A DNA stretch of 64,000 bases from Acidisoma cellulosilyticum (GTDB taxonomy: Bacteria > Pseudomonadota > Alphaproteobacteria > Acetobacterales > Acetobacteraceae), in NCBI RefSeq assembly GCF_020621385.1, contig NZ_JAESVA010000008.1, positions 1-64,000 on the forward strand, written 5' to 3'. Below, one piece after another: positions 41,897 through 51,057 of this stretch. Position numbers and translations under genes: made by a program. The stretch's first letter is position 1, and every line of letters begins with the position of its first letter. The notes under the pieces are model-generated. The model was not told where the DNA came from and did no database searches. It saw only the letters and a program-made list of their open reading frames with translations.

Positions 41897-43311
41897 CTGG
41901 CATGGATCTCGCCTTCGCCACCATCCCGGAACTCGGTGCTGCGCTGCGGGCGGGCAAGGTCTCCGCAGTCGAGCTGGCGCAGCTCTGCCTCGCGCGGCTG
42001 GAGAGGGACGGGCGCCGCCTCAACGCCGTCGTCACACTCACCCCTGAGATCGCGCTGCGCGAGGCGGCGCTCGCCGATGCGGAGCTGCGCAACGGGCTCG
42101 ACCGCGGGCCTCTGCACGGCATTCCTTACGGCATGAAGGATATCGTGGCCGTCGCTGGCGTGCCGACGAGCTGGGGCGCCGCACCCTTTCGAGACCAGGT
42201 CCTCGCGCAGGAAGCGACGGTCACGAAGAAGCTCCGTGGCGCGGGCGCAGTGCTGGTGACGAAGCTTGCGACCGTCGAACTCGCCGGCGGCATGGGTTAT
42301 AAGAACCCCGCCGCCGCTTTTACCGGCCCCACTGCCAATCCTTGGGATGAAGGGTGTTGGACCAGCGGCTCCTCCAGCGGTCCGGGTGCCGCAATCGCCG
42401 CTGGGGCCGTGCCCTTTGCGATCGGCAGCGATACCAGCGGATCCATCCTCTTCCCGGCAGCTTTCACCGGCGTCGCCGGTCTCCGCGCGACCTATGGCCG
42501 TGTCAGCCGCCATGGTGCGATGACCTTGTGCTGGACGCTCGATCGCCTGGGGCCAATGGCCCGCACGGCCGAGGACTGCGGGCTCGTGCTGGATGCGATT
42601 GCCGGTCACGACCCCGCCGACCATGCGAGCCTGCGTGAGCCCTATCGCTACGGCGGCCGTGCCAGACGCAAGCGCGGCTTCCGCTTCGGCGTCATCGAAG
42701 GCTGCTGTGAGGGGATAGAGCCCGAGGTTCAGGAAAATTTCGAGGCCACGCTCGATCTGCTGCGGCAGATCGGGACGTTGGATAGCGTAGAGCTCCCGGA
42801 TTTCCCCTATGGTCCAATGATCAGCACGATCGTCGCCGCCGAGGCTTATGCCGCTTTCGACGATTTTATCGCTGCCGGTGGCTTGGCTCAGCTCAGCTCG
42901 CCCTTATCGGCCGGCCATCGCCTTGCCGCGTCGATTTTGCCAGCGCATGACTACATCCGGGCGCAACGCATCCGCCATATTCTGGCGAGCGCGTTCACCG
43001 GTCTTGCCGCCGGCTACGATGCGCTGCTGGCACCCAGCCTCGGCGTAGTCGCGACCGGTCTGCATGACGATTTCGAGCTCGGCCTGCCGCGCGCGTTGGG
43101 GCGACGGCCGCTCAACCTCGCGGGCGTGCTGACCGGCTCACCGACGATCTCGGTCATCAACGGTTTCGGCGCCAAAGGTCTTCCCACGGGCATCCAATTT
43201 GCCGGCGCGCCCTTGTCGGAAAATGTCATCCTCGACGCAGCCTCGGCGCTGGAGGACATGACCGATTGGGCGTCCCGTCGGCCGCCCAATTTCTTGGCTC
43301 AATGCGCCTAG
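41893..43311 (+). CDS. Amidase (amidase signature family)
   Basis: A 472-residue Ser-cisSer-Lys hydrolase. PYGMKDIVAVAGVPTSWGA carries the catalytic Lys82; the Ser-rich SGSSSGPG at 158-165 holds the cis-Ser; GSDTSGS at 178-184 holds the nucleophile, with Ser in place of the usual second Gly. The cis-Ser to nucleophile spacing is one residue shorter than normal, by my count. Cytoplasmic, with no signal peptide. The partner gene overlaps its start. It probably releases ammonia from a carboxamide made or imported by the neighbouring operons. Confidence 0.88.
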   Translation: MTGMDLAFATIPELGAALRAGKVSAVELAQLCLARLERDGRRLNAVVTLTPEIALREAALADAELRNGLDRGPLHGIPYGMKDIVAVAGVPTSWGAAPFRDQVLAQEATVTKKLRGAGAVLVTKLATVELAGGMGYKNPAAAFTGPTANPWDEGCWTSGSSSGPGAAIAAGAVPFAIGSDTSGSILFPAAFTGVAGLRATYGRVSRHGAMTLCWTLDRLGPMARTAEDCGLVLDAIAGHDPADHASLREPYRYGGRARRKRGFRFGVIEGCCEGIEPEVQENFEATLDLLRQIGTLDSVELPDFPYGPMISTIVAAEAYAAFDDFIAAGGLAQLSSPLSAGHRLAASILPAHDYIRAQRIRHILASAFTGLAAGYDALLAPSLGVVATGLHDDFELGLPRALGRRPLNLAGVLTGSPTISVINGFGAKGLPTGIQFAGAPLSENVILDAASALEDMTDWASRRPPNFLAQCA

Positions 43312-43356
43312 CTTTTGAGCAGCGCGCTCATCAACGCGAACCAATAAGCACCGCAC

Positions 43357-43443
43357 GGGTGTTGTCAGGTCGTTCAGAAGAGCTCAGATTTTTTGAGTTG
43401 GAGTTGTAAGATCATGCTGTTGGTGGGAGGCGGGCTAAATCTC
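43357..43443 (-). mobile_element. IS6-family right-end remnant, copy B
   Basis: This 87-bp stretch is the inverted partner of 27662-27748. It starts with GGGTGTTGTCAGG, which may be the terminal inverted repeat of the element, and covers the last transposase codons. The two copies differ at about five positions, nearly all outside the 63-bp core. Confidence 0.7.
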
Positions 43444-43631
43444 GCCAGATGCGCAACGCTGCCTCCCGGAGGGAGCGGTATTGATTGGCGGAGATGAGAC
43501 GGCGGCGAAGCTGAAAGTGACCATGAATGCAGCCGTGAGCGCATAGGAAACGCCGCGCCTGGCGCATCGACTTGAACCGCTGCACCGCCCAAAGCCCCAG
43601 GGATAAATGGCACCTGGATGAGGTATTCATC
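43412..43631. pseudogene. IS6-family transposase, two fragments in opposite orientation
   Basis: On the minus strand, 43585 to 43412 encodes the transposase C-terminus: VQRFKSMRQARRFLCAHG, HFQLRRRLISANQYRSLREA and RIWRDLARLPPTA, then a stop. On the plus strand, 43593-43631 encodes SPRDKWHLDEVFI, the start of the catalytic domain with its first Asp region. In an intact transposase both belong to one strand, about 100 residues apart. The element has been cut and inverted and cannot be active. Confidence 0.75.
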
Positions 43632-43679
43632 CTGCCTAATCTGCCCGGCGAGGCAGGACTTGTCGTTTGCCTCGCAACG

Positions 43680-43721
43680 CCTGTCCTCATTGCCGCCCGA
43701 TCGGGCGGCAATGAGGACAGG
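43680..43721. repeat. 42-bp perfect palindrome
   Basis: CCTGTCCTCATTGCCGCCC, then GATC, then the exact reverse complement of the first arm. There is no loop beyond the central bases, so both strands read the same. It lies within the broken IS6 region and is not followed by a T-run. Confidence 0.9.
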
Positions 43722-43965
43722 TTTGCTGATGCCGCTGAACCCGCCACACTCCCTTGCCCCTGAAGCCGTGCTCGGGAGCATTTTGGGCGACGCAATGCAA
43801 TAATCGGCCCGTTATTCCCTGGAGGAATAAACATTATGGCTTCGTGAGGACTGACATCAATTCTCCGGAATAGCAATACTCCTCCTCACGAGCAGGAATT
43901 CAGGTTGTTGAGACTGCTCATCACACGAACGCCGCCTGAGCAGTGGTGGCAGGATGGAGCGCGGA
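43722..43965. other. Intergenic stretch, promoter of the SDR gene
   Basis: About 240 bp between the palindrome and the SDR start. I see no gene. It is less GC-rich near 43800-43900, where the SDR promoter may lie. Confidence 0.35.
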
Positions 43966-44715
43966 ATGTCTAATCTAGAAGGAAAAGTCGCCGTTATTAC
44001 TGGTGGATCGAGCGGTATCGGTCTTGCGACGGCTAAGCGCTTCGTCAATGAAGGGGCTTATGTCTTCATCACCGGTCGACGGCAGTCCGAACTGGATAAT
44101 GCCAAGGCCGAGATTGGGAAAAACGTCACGACAGTCCAGGGCGACGTGACCAATCTGGCTGATTTGGACCAGCTCTACGCTACCGTCAAAGCTGAAAAGG
44201 GCGTCGTCGATATCGTGGTCGCAAATGCCGGTTTCATCGAGCACGCCCAAATTTTCGATCTATCCGAAGCCCATTACGATAAGACGATGGACATCAACGT
44301 CAAAGGCGTTGTCTTCACGGTCCAGAAGGCTCTGCCGCTGATGACCCGTGGCGGGTCCATTGTTGTTGTATCTTCAATCATTAATGTGAAAGGTGTTCCT
44401 GCCCACGGCACTTACGCCGCCGCGAAAGCGGGCGTGCGCGCTTTGGTGCGCGTTTGGACTCAGGAACTCAAAGACAGGCGTATCCGGGTCAATACGCTGA
44501 GCCCCGGAGCGACGGAAACCCCGATCATTCGCGGCCAGTTTGATAGCGATGAAGCGTCGGACGCTGCAAAGACCATGTTCGCCTCGATAACACCGCTTGG
44601 CCGTCTCGGTCTCCCCGAAGAACTTGCGGCCGCTGCATATTTTCTAGCGTCGGATGAGTCGAGTTATATCACTGGCATCGATCTTCCGGTCGATGGCGGC
44701 TTGGCCCAGGTTTGA
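43966..44715 (+). CDS. SDR family oxidoreductase
   Basis: A 249-residue classical SDR with TGGSSGIG, VANAG in place of NNAG, the Ser in VSSIINVKG, and the expected Tyr-Lys as TYAAAK. The C-terminus is LPVDGGLAQV. GGAGCG lies before the ATG at 43966 (MSNLEGK); a start four codons earlier is possible. It is flanked by an IS6 wreck and an IS5 fragment, and its codon use is less GC-biased than the operons nearby, which suggests recent arrival. Similar SDRs often appear next to DUF1330 or MarR/HxlR genes. Confidence 0.85.
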   Translation: MSNLEGKVAVITGGSSGIGLATAKRFVNEGAYVFITGRRQSELDNAKAEIGKNVTTVQGDVTNLADLDQLYATVKAEKGVVDIVVANAGFIEHAQIFDLSEAHYDKTMDINVKGVVFTVQKALPLMTRGGSIVVVSSIINVKGVPAHGTYAAAKAGVRALVRVWTQELKDRRIRVNTLSPGATETPIIRGQFDSDEASDAAKTMFASITPLGRLGLPEELAAAAYFLASDESSYITGIDLPVDGGLAQV

Positions 44716-44729
44716 GTCGTCTCGATAAA

Positions 44730-44769
44730 GCCCCCCCTCAGATCTATTTTATTGAGCGTCGAGGGGGGC
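44730..44769 (+). terminator. Possible terminator hairpin after the SDR gene
   Basis: GCCCCCCCTC and GAGGGGGGC can pair over nine positions around a 20-nt loop, 15 bp past the SDR stop. There is no T-run after it, so termination is uncertain. Confidence 0.35.
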
Positions 44770-44872
44770 CAGGCTTCCCCCTTCGCAAGCAAGTGAAGCT
44801 GGTCCTTTCCAAGGACCTCAAAACTGTGGCAGCGCCAATTTCAAAACACTGCAACGTTCGAAAGCAATCGAC

Positions 44873-45160
44873 ATGTCGACATATTTTGTAATGATCCGGG
44901 AAAAGACCACCGACACTGCATCACTCGCGGAGTACGGGCCAAGGGCGTCTTTGGCAGCTCAGAACCATCCCTTGAAGCCGCTTGCCGTCTACGGTGCGCT
45001 CGATCAGCTTGAAGGCGATGCTATCGAAGGTGCCGTCATCCTACAATTCCCCGACATGGATAAGGCGCGCGCCTGGTACGACAGTCCGGCCTACCAGGCC
45101 GCCGCCAAGTTCCGTCATGCTGGATCGAAGTCGAAAGCCTTCTTCATTGAAGGCATCTAA
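44873..45160 (+). CDS. DUF1330 domain-containing protein
   Basis: A 95-residue protein matching the DUF1330 ferredoxin-like fold: MSTYFVMIREKTTDTASLAE, YGALDQLEGDAIEGAVILQF and FPDMDKARAWYDSPAYQAAA are the typical strands and helix. Function is unknown in the family. It follows the SDR gene in the same direction after 157 bp. Confidence 0.85.
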   Translation: MSTYFVMIREKTTDTASLAEYGPRASLAAQNHPLKPLAVYGALDQLEGDAIEGAVILQFPDMDKARAWYDSPAYQAAAKFRHAGSKSKAFFIEGI

Positions 45161-45262
45161 GATACAGGAAATACGCGGCCCCCTGGCTTGAAAATCGTCT
45201 TCCGCAGTCCGGATCTGCGGGTCTCGCTTTAACCCACGGCTGCTTTCAGCCGGTCAGTTTCA

Positions 45263-45450
45263 GACTTCAGCCGCCGGGCCTGCAGCCACCGCGGCATCAA
45301 ACATCGCATCGCCGGAAAGGACATCGAGAGCAGCGCCTATCTTGGAAAACACCGATGGTTCGTCGAGCAGACGTTCGCCTGGATCTCCCGGTTTCGCCGT
45401 CTCACCGGTCGCTACGAACGCAGAGCCGACATCATCTCGCGTTCATCTGG
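45263..45450 (+). pseudogene. IS5-family transposase C-terminal fragment
   Basis: An open stretch without a start encodes RGIKHRIAGKDIESSAYLGK, HRWFVEQTFAWISRFRRLTG and RYERRADII, which matches the C-terminus of IS5-group transposases, including the VERT-like region with the last catalytic Glu. The expected end (LALACSIICWR-like) is replaced by unrelated sequence. The first two thirds of the gene are missing. Confidence 0.7.
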
Positions 45451-45648
45451 ACGGTTTGACTATCGTCGCTGCTGGTTAACAGAGGATAGCTGCCGCATAG
45501 CGTCTTGTTTTTATCTGAAAATAGCTTTGTATGGCTTCCTGGACCATGTTGGCGGCCCAGCGTTCGGTTTATTTTTCTGCGGAGACCCACGGCCGCGCGG
45601 CCAATTCCCAACGGCTAGCACCAAGACAAAAACAAGAAGGGCAGCCAA
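45451..45648. other. Intergenic stretch upstream of the giant Hint gene
   Basis: About 200 bp after the IS5 fragment. It ends in an A-rich stretch with AAGAAGGGC as the ribosome site of the next gene. No other feature seen. Confidence 0.35.
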
Positions 45649-48600
45649 ATGTCGGAGACGAGCGTGCTGGACAAGTCGCCCCAAAGCGGCCTCGTCGACA
45701 TGGGCGATATCGAATTCTACAATGACCCAAGCGACCCCACGCCACCCTTCAACATCACCGATCTGACCGAATTCGCAGGCTCGTTCAGCGAAATTGTCCT
45801 CAACGTCACATGGGCACAGTTGGAGCCGACGGAGAATGGTCAGCTGGACCTCTCGGCAATCACCGATGCCATCGCGGCTCTGGACGTCTATAACGCGGCC
45901 GAAGGCACGGATGTCGGCATCAAGCTGCGCGTCTGGGGCGGCTATACGGCCCCCGATTGGGCGAAAACGATTGACGGGCCACCAATCACCGTCACGGGCA
46001 CCGGCACCATTGATCCCGATCAGGATGTAACCGAAACGCTCGGCCGTTTCTGGACGGCGGATTACAACGATGCCTGGGCCAGTTTCCAGACGATGCTGGC
46101 CAAGACCTATGACGGCAACTCGCTGATCCGGGGCATTTCCAATACCGCAGGCGCTTCCGCCTCGGACGAGCCCTTTGTGCCGTTGCATCCCGACCAAGTC
46201 GATGAACTCGAAGCCGGCGGCTATCGTGATGCAGCTGAAGAACTGACGCTGCGAAATGCCATCGCGGATTACGCGGCATGGTCGACGACGCCGCTCGACT
46301 ATACGATGAACGAATTCCATCTGGAGGATGGGGGAACGGTCGTCGGTGATGCCGATGTCACGCTTGCCGTCCTGCAGGAAGCCGAGAATTCCAGCCGTCC
46401 GGTCCAGGCCGGCAATCATGCGTTGAACGATCCGCCGGACCTGGCCGATTCCTTCGTCTACGCCCAAATTGCTGCCGATGCGGCGCTGGACCCCGCCACC
46501 GTGCCGGCCAGTTATCAGACCGCATCCCCGGTCAATCTCGGCAGTTACGCGAATTGGCCTTCGGTGATCGCCGAAGGCGTCACCTCAAACGCCGGTGACA
46601 TCGAGCTATGGGACGCACCGGGTACTACGGGATTTACAGGGGAGACATCGAGTTTCGTCGGTGGTCTCGCGGGAAGCCTGGCGAACGGCGTGGCGCCCGT
46701 CACCGCGGCGCCGGATGACGGCGCGGAACTCGGTTTCATCGCGCCGGCATCGGTCAGCGGGCCGGCAGGCGTCATCGCCCTGACCGGCACGGACGCCGTG
46801 TTGCTCGCAAGTGCGGCGACTGAGGGGACCTATACAATCACGATAACGTCTGTCGACGGCAACGCTCTGACGGTGTTCGACGCGATCGACGTGCCCGCGG
46901 ATACGGCCCTGCCCGCTACCCCGGTGACCATCCTCGGCACCGACCAGGAAGTGCTGACACTGGCGAGTGGCATGGTCAGCGGCCCGAGCCTGACCTTCAC
47001 CACGTCTTTGGCCCTCGCGAATACCATCCTGGCCAGCCTGACCGACAGCGTGGGTTCCGGCACCGACATCCTGCTCATCACCGCGACCGACGGCAGCGGC
47101 GACCGCACAACGCGGGCTGTCGGCATCTTGCCAACAAACGACCCCTCGGCCGCACCGCAAGGGGCGCCTCCGTCGCCAGCCTTGGCCTCGGCCAACGGGG
47201 GGACCTTTCTTTGGACCGGAGAGGGACCCGACGCCTCGTTCGCGGCCGCGGGCAATTGGTTCCCCACTGGCGGGTCGCCCGGCATCACCGCCAGCGCGCT
47301 ATTCATCGGGCAGCCCCTGCCGACGACCTTGGCCGGTGACGGGACCCCCGGCATGGTCACCGTCGACGACACACTCGTGCTTTCCGGGAACAGTGACATC
47401 GCTGTCGGCCAACAAGGGACGGGCGACGTCGACGTGGCGGATGCCGCCGGCATCACGGGCGTCCTCGTGCTGGCCGGCGTCGGCACCACGCTCGCCATCG
47501 CGGGCGACCTCGCGGTCGGCGGAACCGCAGGAACAGCCGGGGGCGCCGGTACTGTCATCGCGGCTTTGAGTCCCGACAATTCCAGCACAACCGGCCTGAC
47601 CATCGGCGGGGCGCTCAAGGTCTGGGGCCAGGGCGCCGTACGGTTCACCGGCGCGCTCGATCCGGATGGGGTGACCGTGGCAAGCGGTGGCCTGATCAGC
47701 GGCGACGGCACGCTGGCCGCCGAGGGCGGCAGCGGCATCCTGAATGACGGCACCATCGATGCTGTGGCCGATCAAACGGTGGGCGCACAGGAACTGACCC
47801 TCGCCTCCGCGGTCGAAGGCACCGGCACAATTTTGATCGACGCCGCGGCAACGTTGATTCTCGATTTATCGATCGGGCCGTTTGAAACAATCGCCTTCGC
47901 GCCGCCGGACATAGACCAGCTTTCCGATGACCCCTATTCCCCGACCTCGCTCATTCTACAAACGCCGGCCGGCTTCAATGCCGCGATCACGGGCTTCTCC
48001 TGGGCCGACGATCTGGTGGTCGAGGATTTTTCCGCCACGAATGTCTTCTACAGCGACGGCACACTCACCCTGGATGGGACCATTCCGCCGTCCAAGGCCT
48101 CCGATGCCCCAACCACAACGACCCTTACCTTTGCCCTTGAGGGCGATCTGAGCGGCCTCACGCCGACCCTCGCGGTAACCGGTTCCGGTACGGCCACCAC
48201 AACCTCGGTGAGCTTCGTTGCGGTCGCCCTGGGCGGCCCACCGGGCGTCATCGCACCGCCCACGCTTGAAGCCACCTCCGCATCGGCATCGCCCGTCCTG
48301 ATCCCGAACATCACATTGTCCACGCCGCTGCCCGCCGCGCCCGGCGACAACAGCACGATCATCGTTACGGTTTCAGCCCAAACCGGTGCGCTCGCCGCCG
48401 GCTCGGATAACGGGCAAACCACGATCACGCAGATTAACCCGCAAACGCTGATCCTGGCCGGCTCCCTCGGGGCAGTCGAAACCAGCCTGCAAAGCCTGTC
48501 CTATCAGGGCGGCGCGGCGCCTACGGACAGTATCGGCATCACGGTATCGGACTATGCCGGGACCTCGGCGACCGCGCTGATCGCCGTCACCAACAACGGC

Positions 48601-50904
48601 ACTACGGGTGCTGAATACGTATGGGGCGGCGGGGCCGCTGGTGTCTTCAGCAACCCTGCCGCGTGGCAGGGCGGAAGTGGCATCACCGCACCCGGTGGCG
48701 CCAATCGCGTCCTCTTCAACCCCGGAACATTCACGGTCGGCGGCTATGGTGCCATCGGCAGCATGACCGTCGACGGGTCGCTCACGCTGACGGGCGCCGT
48801 CATGGCCCAAGGTCTCACTGATCAGAACGTCGTCGGGCAGGGCTATGCCGTGATCGTCAATGGCGCCCTGACCCTCGCCGCCGGAGCCGTTTTGACGGCC
48901 GGCGCCACCACGGTCGTCGGGCTATCGGGCGACGGCGTTCTGACCATCGCGGACGGGGCCCTGACGATGACCGCCGCCGGCCCGTCAGAAAATTCTCTGA
49001 TCATCGGCATGAACGCCGATAGCCAGGGAACGGTGTTGAATATCGAGCAGATCGAAGCCGATGGCACGATCGTCGTGGGCATGGCCGGTGATGGAACCCT
49101 GAAACTGCTCGGCGCCGCGTCGTCGGTGTCCGACGGCGGGGCCGATATCGGGCAGAGCGCCAGCGCGTCGGGCCATGTCGCCGTCGATGGCGGCGAATGG
49201 GCGACGGACGGGATATTGACGGTGGGCGATGCCGGCGCCGGGTCGGTAACGGTCACCGGGGCGGCGAACGGCATCACCGGGCAAGTGACCGCCTATGACG
49301 GGACAATCGGCGCCCAGAGCGAGGGAGCGGGCAAGGTCACGTTGAACGGCGGGGACCTGCTGATTGCCGACGAGGTCGCCGCCTCCAGCACGCTTGCCGT
49401 CGGCGGCGCAGGGACCGGCACGCTCACCCTGACCGACGGCAGCAATGCGACAGTGGGCGTCGCGGAAGCGATGGTGGTGGAACCGCCGGTCCAAGGCGGA
49501 GCCTCTCCCGTCACCGACCTGATCGACGATACGGGCAAGCTGACGGTAGGGGGCATGACCGGAGGGTCCGGATTCGTCGCGATCGGCGGCGGCGCGTCGC
49601 TTCTGGTCGATGGCAGCGGTACGATCGGCGGCAGCACAGGCGCCGGAGCCGTAGTCATCGGCCAAACCCCAACCGATGCCGGTCTGCTGGCGCTGTTGGG
49701 CACACTCACGGTCGGGGCCAGTGGCGCGGTCGCGCTCGGCGGCTCCTCGGCGACGCTGCGGGCGAGCGCGATCATGCTGGATACCGGCGCTGCATTGTCC
49801 GGTGCCGGCACGGTGTCCGGCGATGGCGGCGGCAACCGAACGGTGATGCTGAGCGACATCACAAACAACGGTGCCATTACTGCCGCAGGTGGATCGCTTC
49901 TGGTATATGGACCCATCACCGGCATCGGCGCACTGGCAGCCGAAAATGATGCGAACCTTACGCTTCAGGCCGCCGTCAGCGCTGGCCAGACCTTGACGCT
50001 GGGCGACGACGCCCGCGCAACATTGAATGACGTCCTGGCTTTCGAAGGGACGATTTCTGGATTCACGCTAGGCGACGCTTTGGAGCTTGCGAGCACGGAT
50101 GCCACCGCTGCCGTGTGGAATGCCGACACGCTGACGATCACAACGCATGAGACGTCGATCATGCTGAACCTGTCAGGGAGCTTTGCAGAGAATGCTTTCG
50201 TCGTGCAGTCGGATGGGCTCGGCGGCACGCTGGTGGAATTGGCCTGTTTCGCCGCCGGCACGCGGTTGGCAACGCCCCACGGCGAATGTCGTGTGGAAGC
50301 ATTGCGCGTCAATGACCTGATAACGACGGCGAGCGGGAATCAAAGACCAGTCCAGTGGATCGGCCATCGTCGCGTCGATATCGCGCGACACCCATCGCCA
50401 GATAAAATCCGGCCGGTGCGCATCGCAGCACATGCCTTCGGGCCTCACAGGCCGGCGCGCCCCTTGTTTCTGTCGCCCGACCACGCGATTCTCTTCGATG
50501 GCGTTCTGATACCGATCAAGCATCTCATCGATGGAATTTGGGTGACGCAGGTTGACATGACCAGTGTAACCTATTTTCACATCGAACTTGCCACGCATGA
50601 TATCGTTCTCGCCGAGGGACTTGCGGCCGAGACCTTCCTGGATGTGGGCAATCGCACGGCCTTTGCAGGTGGCGGAAGCCCGATACAACTGCATCCGCTA
50701 TTCGAGGCTAAAGGGATCACCGAGCCCGATACTTGCCTCACCTGGGAAGCGCTTGCCTATGCGCCTCTGCGGGTGACGGGCGCCGAGGTTGAGCAGGCAC
50801 GCGCGGCTCTCGGTCAAGAGTCTCCTGCGGGTAATGGACGCCGGGTTCTTGGAAGCGACAGAGCAGGTTCGCAGGCTGCCGCAGCGAAGCATTTAAGACT
50901 CTGA
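45649..50904 (+). CDS. Giant surface-type protein: glycosidase-like N-terminus, autotransporter-like repeats, C-terminal Hint domain
   Basis: A 1751-residue protein. Residues 1-330 resemble a TIM-barrel glycoside hydrolase (LNVTWAQLEPTENGQLDL, IKLRVWGGYTAPDWAKTI). Residues 350-1520 are acidic, low-Cys, Gly/Thr/Ala-rich beta repeats. Two begin with FLWTGEGPDASFAAAGNW and YVWGGGAAGVFSNPAAW, as in autotransporter passengers. A Hint domain starts at Cys1533 (CFAAGTRLATPHGECRVEAL) with the block LSPDHAIL at 1608-1615. Hint domains cleave or splice peptide bonds after their first Cys, so the passenger is probably released or ligated. No classical signal peptide or beta-barrel is visible. Substrate and secretion route are unknown. 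Confidence 0.8.
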   Translation: MSETSVLDKSPQSGLVDMGDIEFYNDPSDPTPPFNITDLTEFAGSFSEIVLNVTWAQLEPTENGQLDLSAITDAIAALDVYNAAEGTDVGIKLRVWGGYTAPDWAKTIDGPPITVTGTGTIDPDQDVTETLGRFWTADYNDAWASFQTMLAKTYDGNSLIRGISNTAGASASDEPFVPLHPDQVDELEAGGYRDAAEELTLRNAIADYAAWSTTPLDYTMNEFHLEDGGTVVGDADVTLAVLQEAENSSRPVQAGNHALNDPPDLADSFVYAQIAADAALDPATVPASYQTASPVNLGSYANWPSVIAEGVTSNAGDIELWDAPGTTGFTGETSSFVGGLAGSLANGVAPVTAAPDDGAELGFIAPASVSGPAGVIALTGTDAVLLASAATEGTYTITITSVDGNALTVFDAIDVPADTALPATPVTILGTDQEVLTLASGMVSGPSLTFTTSLALANTILASLTDSVGSGTDILLITATDGSGDRTTRAVGILPTNDPSAAPQGAPPSPALASANGGTFLWTGEGPDASFAAAGNWFPTGGSPGITASALFIGQPLPTTLAGDGTPGMVTVDDTLVLSGNSDIAVGQQGTGDVDVADAAGITGVLVLAGVGTTLAIAGDLAVGGTAGTAGGAGTVIAALSPDNSSTTGLTIGGALKVWGQGAVRFTGALDPDGVTVASGGLISGDGTLAAEGGSGILNDGTIDAVADQTVGAQELTLASAVEGTGTILIDAAATLILDLSIGPFETIAFAPPDIDQLSDDPYSPTSLILQTPAGFNAAITGFSWADDLVVEDFSATNVFYSDGTLTLDGTIPPSKASDAPTTTTLTFALEGDLSGLTPTLAVTGSGTATTTSVSFVAVALGGPPGVIAPPTLEATSASASPVLIPNITLSTPLPAAPGDNSTIIVTVSAQTGALAAGSDNGQTTITQINPQTLILAGSLGAVETSLQSLSYQGGAAPTDSIGITVSDYAGTSATALIAVTNNGTTGAEYVWGGGAAGVFSNPAAWQGGSGITAPGGANRVLFNPGTFTVGGYGAIGSMTVDGSLTLTGAVMAQGLTDQNVVGQGYAVIVNGALTLAAGAVLTAGATTVVGLSGDGVLTIADGALTMTAAGPSENSLIIGMNADSQGTVLNIEQIEADGTIVVGMAGDGTLKLLGAASSVSDGGADIGQSASASGHVAVDGGEWATDGILTVGDAGAGSVTVTGAANGITGQVTAYDGTIGAQSEGAGKVTLNGGDLLIADEVAASSTLAVGGAGTGTLTLTDGSNATVGVAEAMVVEPPVQGGASPVTDLIDDTGKLTVGGMTGGSGFVAIGGGASLLVDGSGTIGGSTGAGAVVIGQTPTDAGLLALLGTLTVGASGAVALGGSSATLRASAIMLDTGAALSGAGTVSGDGGGNRTVMLSDITNNGAITAAGGSLLVYGPITGIGALAAENDANLTLQAAVSAGQTLTLGDDARATLNDVLAFEGTISGFTLGDALELASTDATAAVWNADTLTITTHETSIMLNLSGSFAENAFVVQSDGLGGTLVELACFAAGTRLATPHGECRVEALRVNDLITTASGNQRPVQWIGHRRVDIARHPSPDKIRPVRIAAHAFGPHRPARPLFLSPDHAILFDGVLIPIKHLIDGIWVTQVDMTSVTYFHIELATHDIVLAEGLAAETFLDVGNRTAFAGGGSPIQLHPLFEAKGITEPDTCLTWEALAYAPLRVTGAEVEQARAALGQESPAGNGRRVLGSDRAGSQAAAAKHLRL

Positions 50905-51057
50905 CTCACTCTCGGTGTAAACGAGCGCCTACAAGGAAAACATCCGGACAAGGAGCAAATTGACACCTGCGCGCCAGAATGCTGCCGGTTACTGCATGAT
51001 CATTTCACACAATTCGCGACAGACCCCATTCCACACAGTCATTGGAAAACCACTTGA
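50905..51057. other. Region between convergent genes
   Basis: About 150 bp between the Hint gene and the converging MFS gene. No clear terminator hairpin is visible. Confidence 0.3.

Noticed and set aside
43572-43763. A short plus-strand frame that contains DKWHLDEVFI
   Set aside because: The transposase match ends after about 13 residues and the rest is unrelated, so it is kept only as part of the IS6 remnant and not called as a gene.
46830-47756. A 308-codon open frame on the minus strand, rich in Pro, Ser and Val
   Set aside because: It is antisense to the repeat region of the Hint protein. The repeats on the plus strand explain the long open frame opposite.
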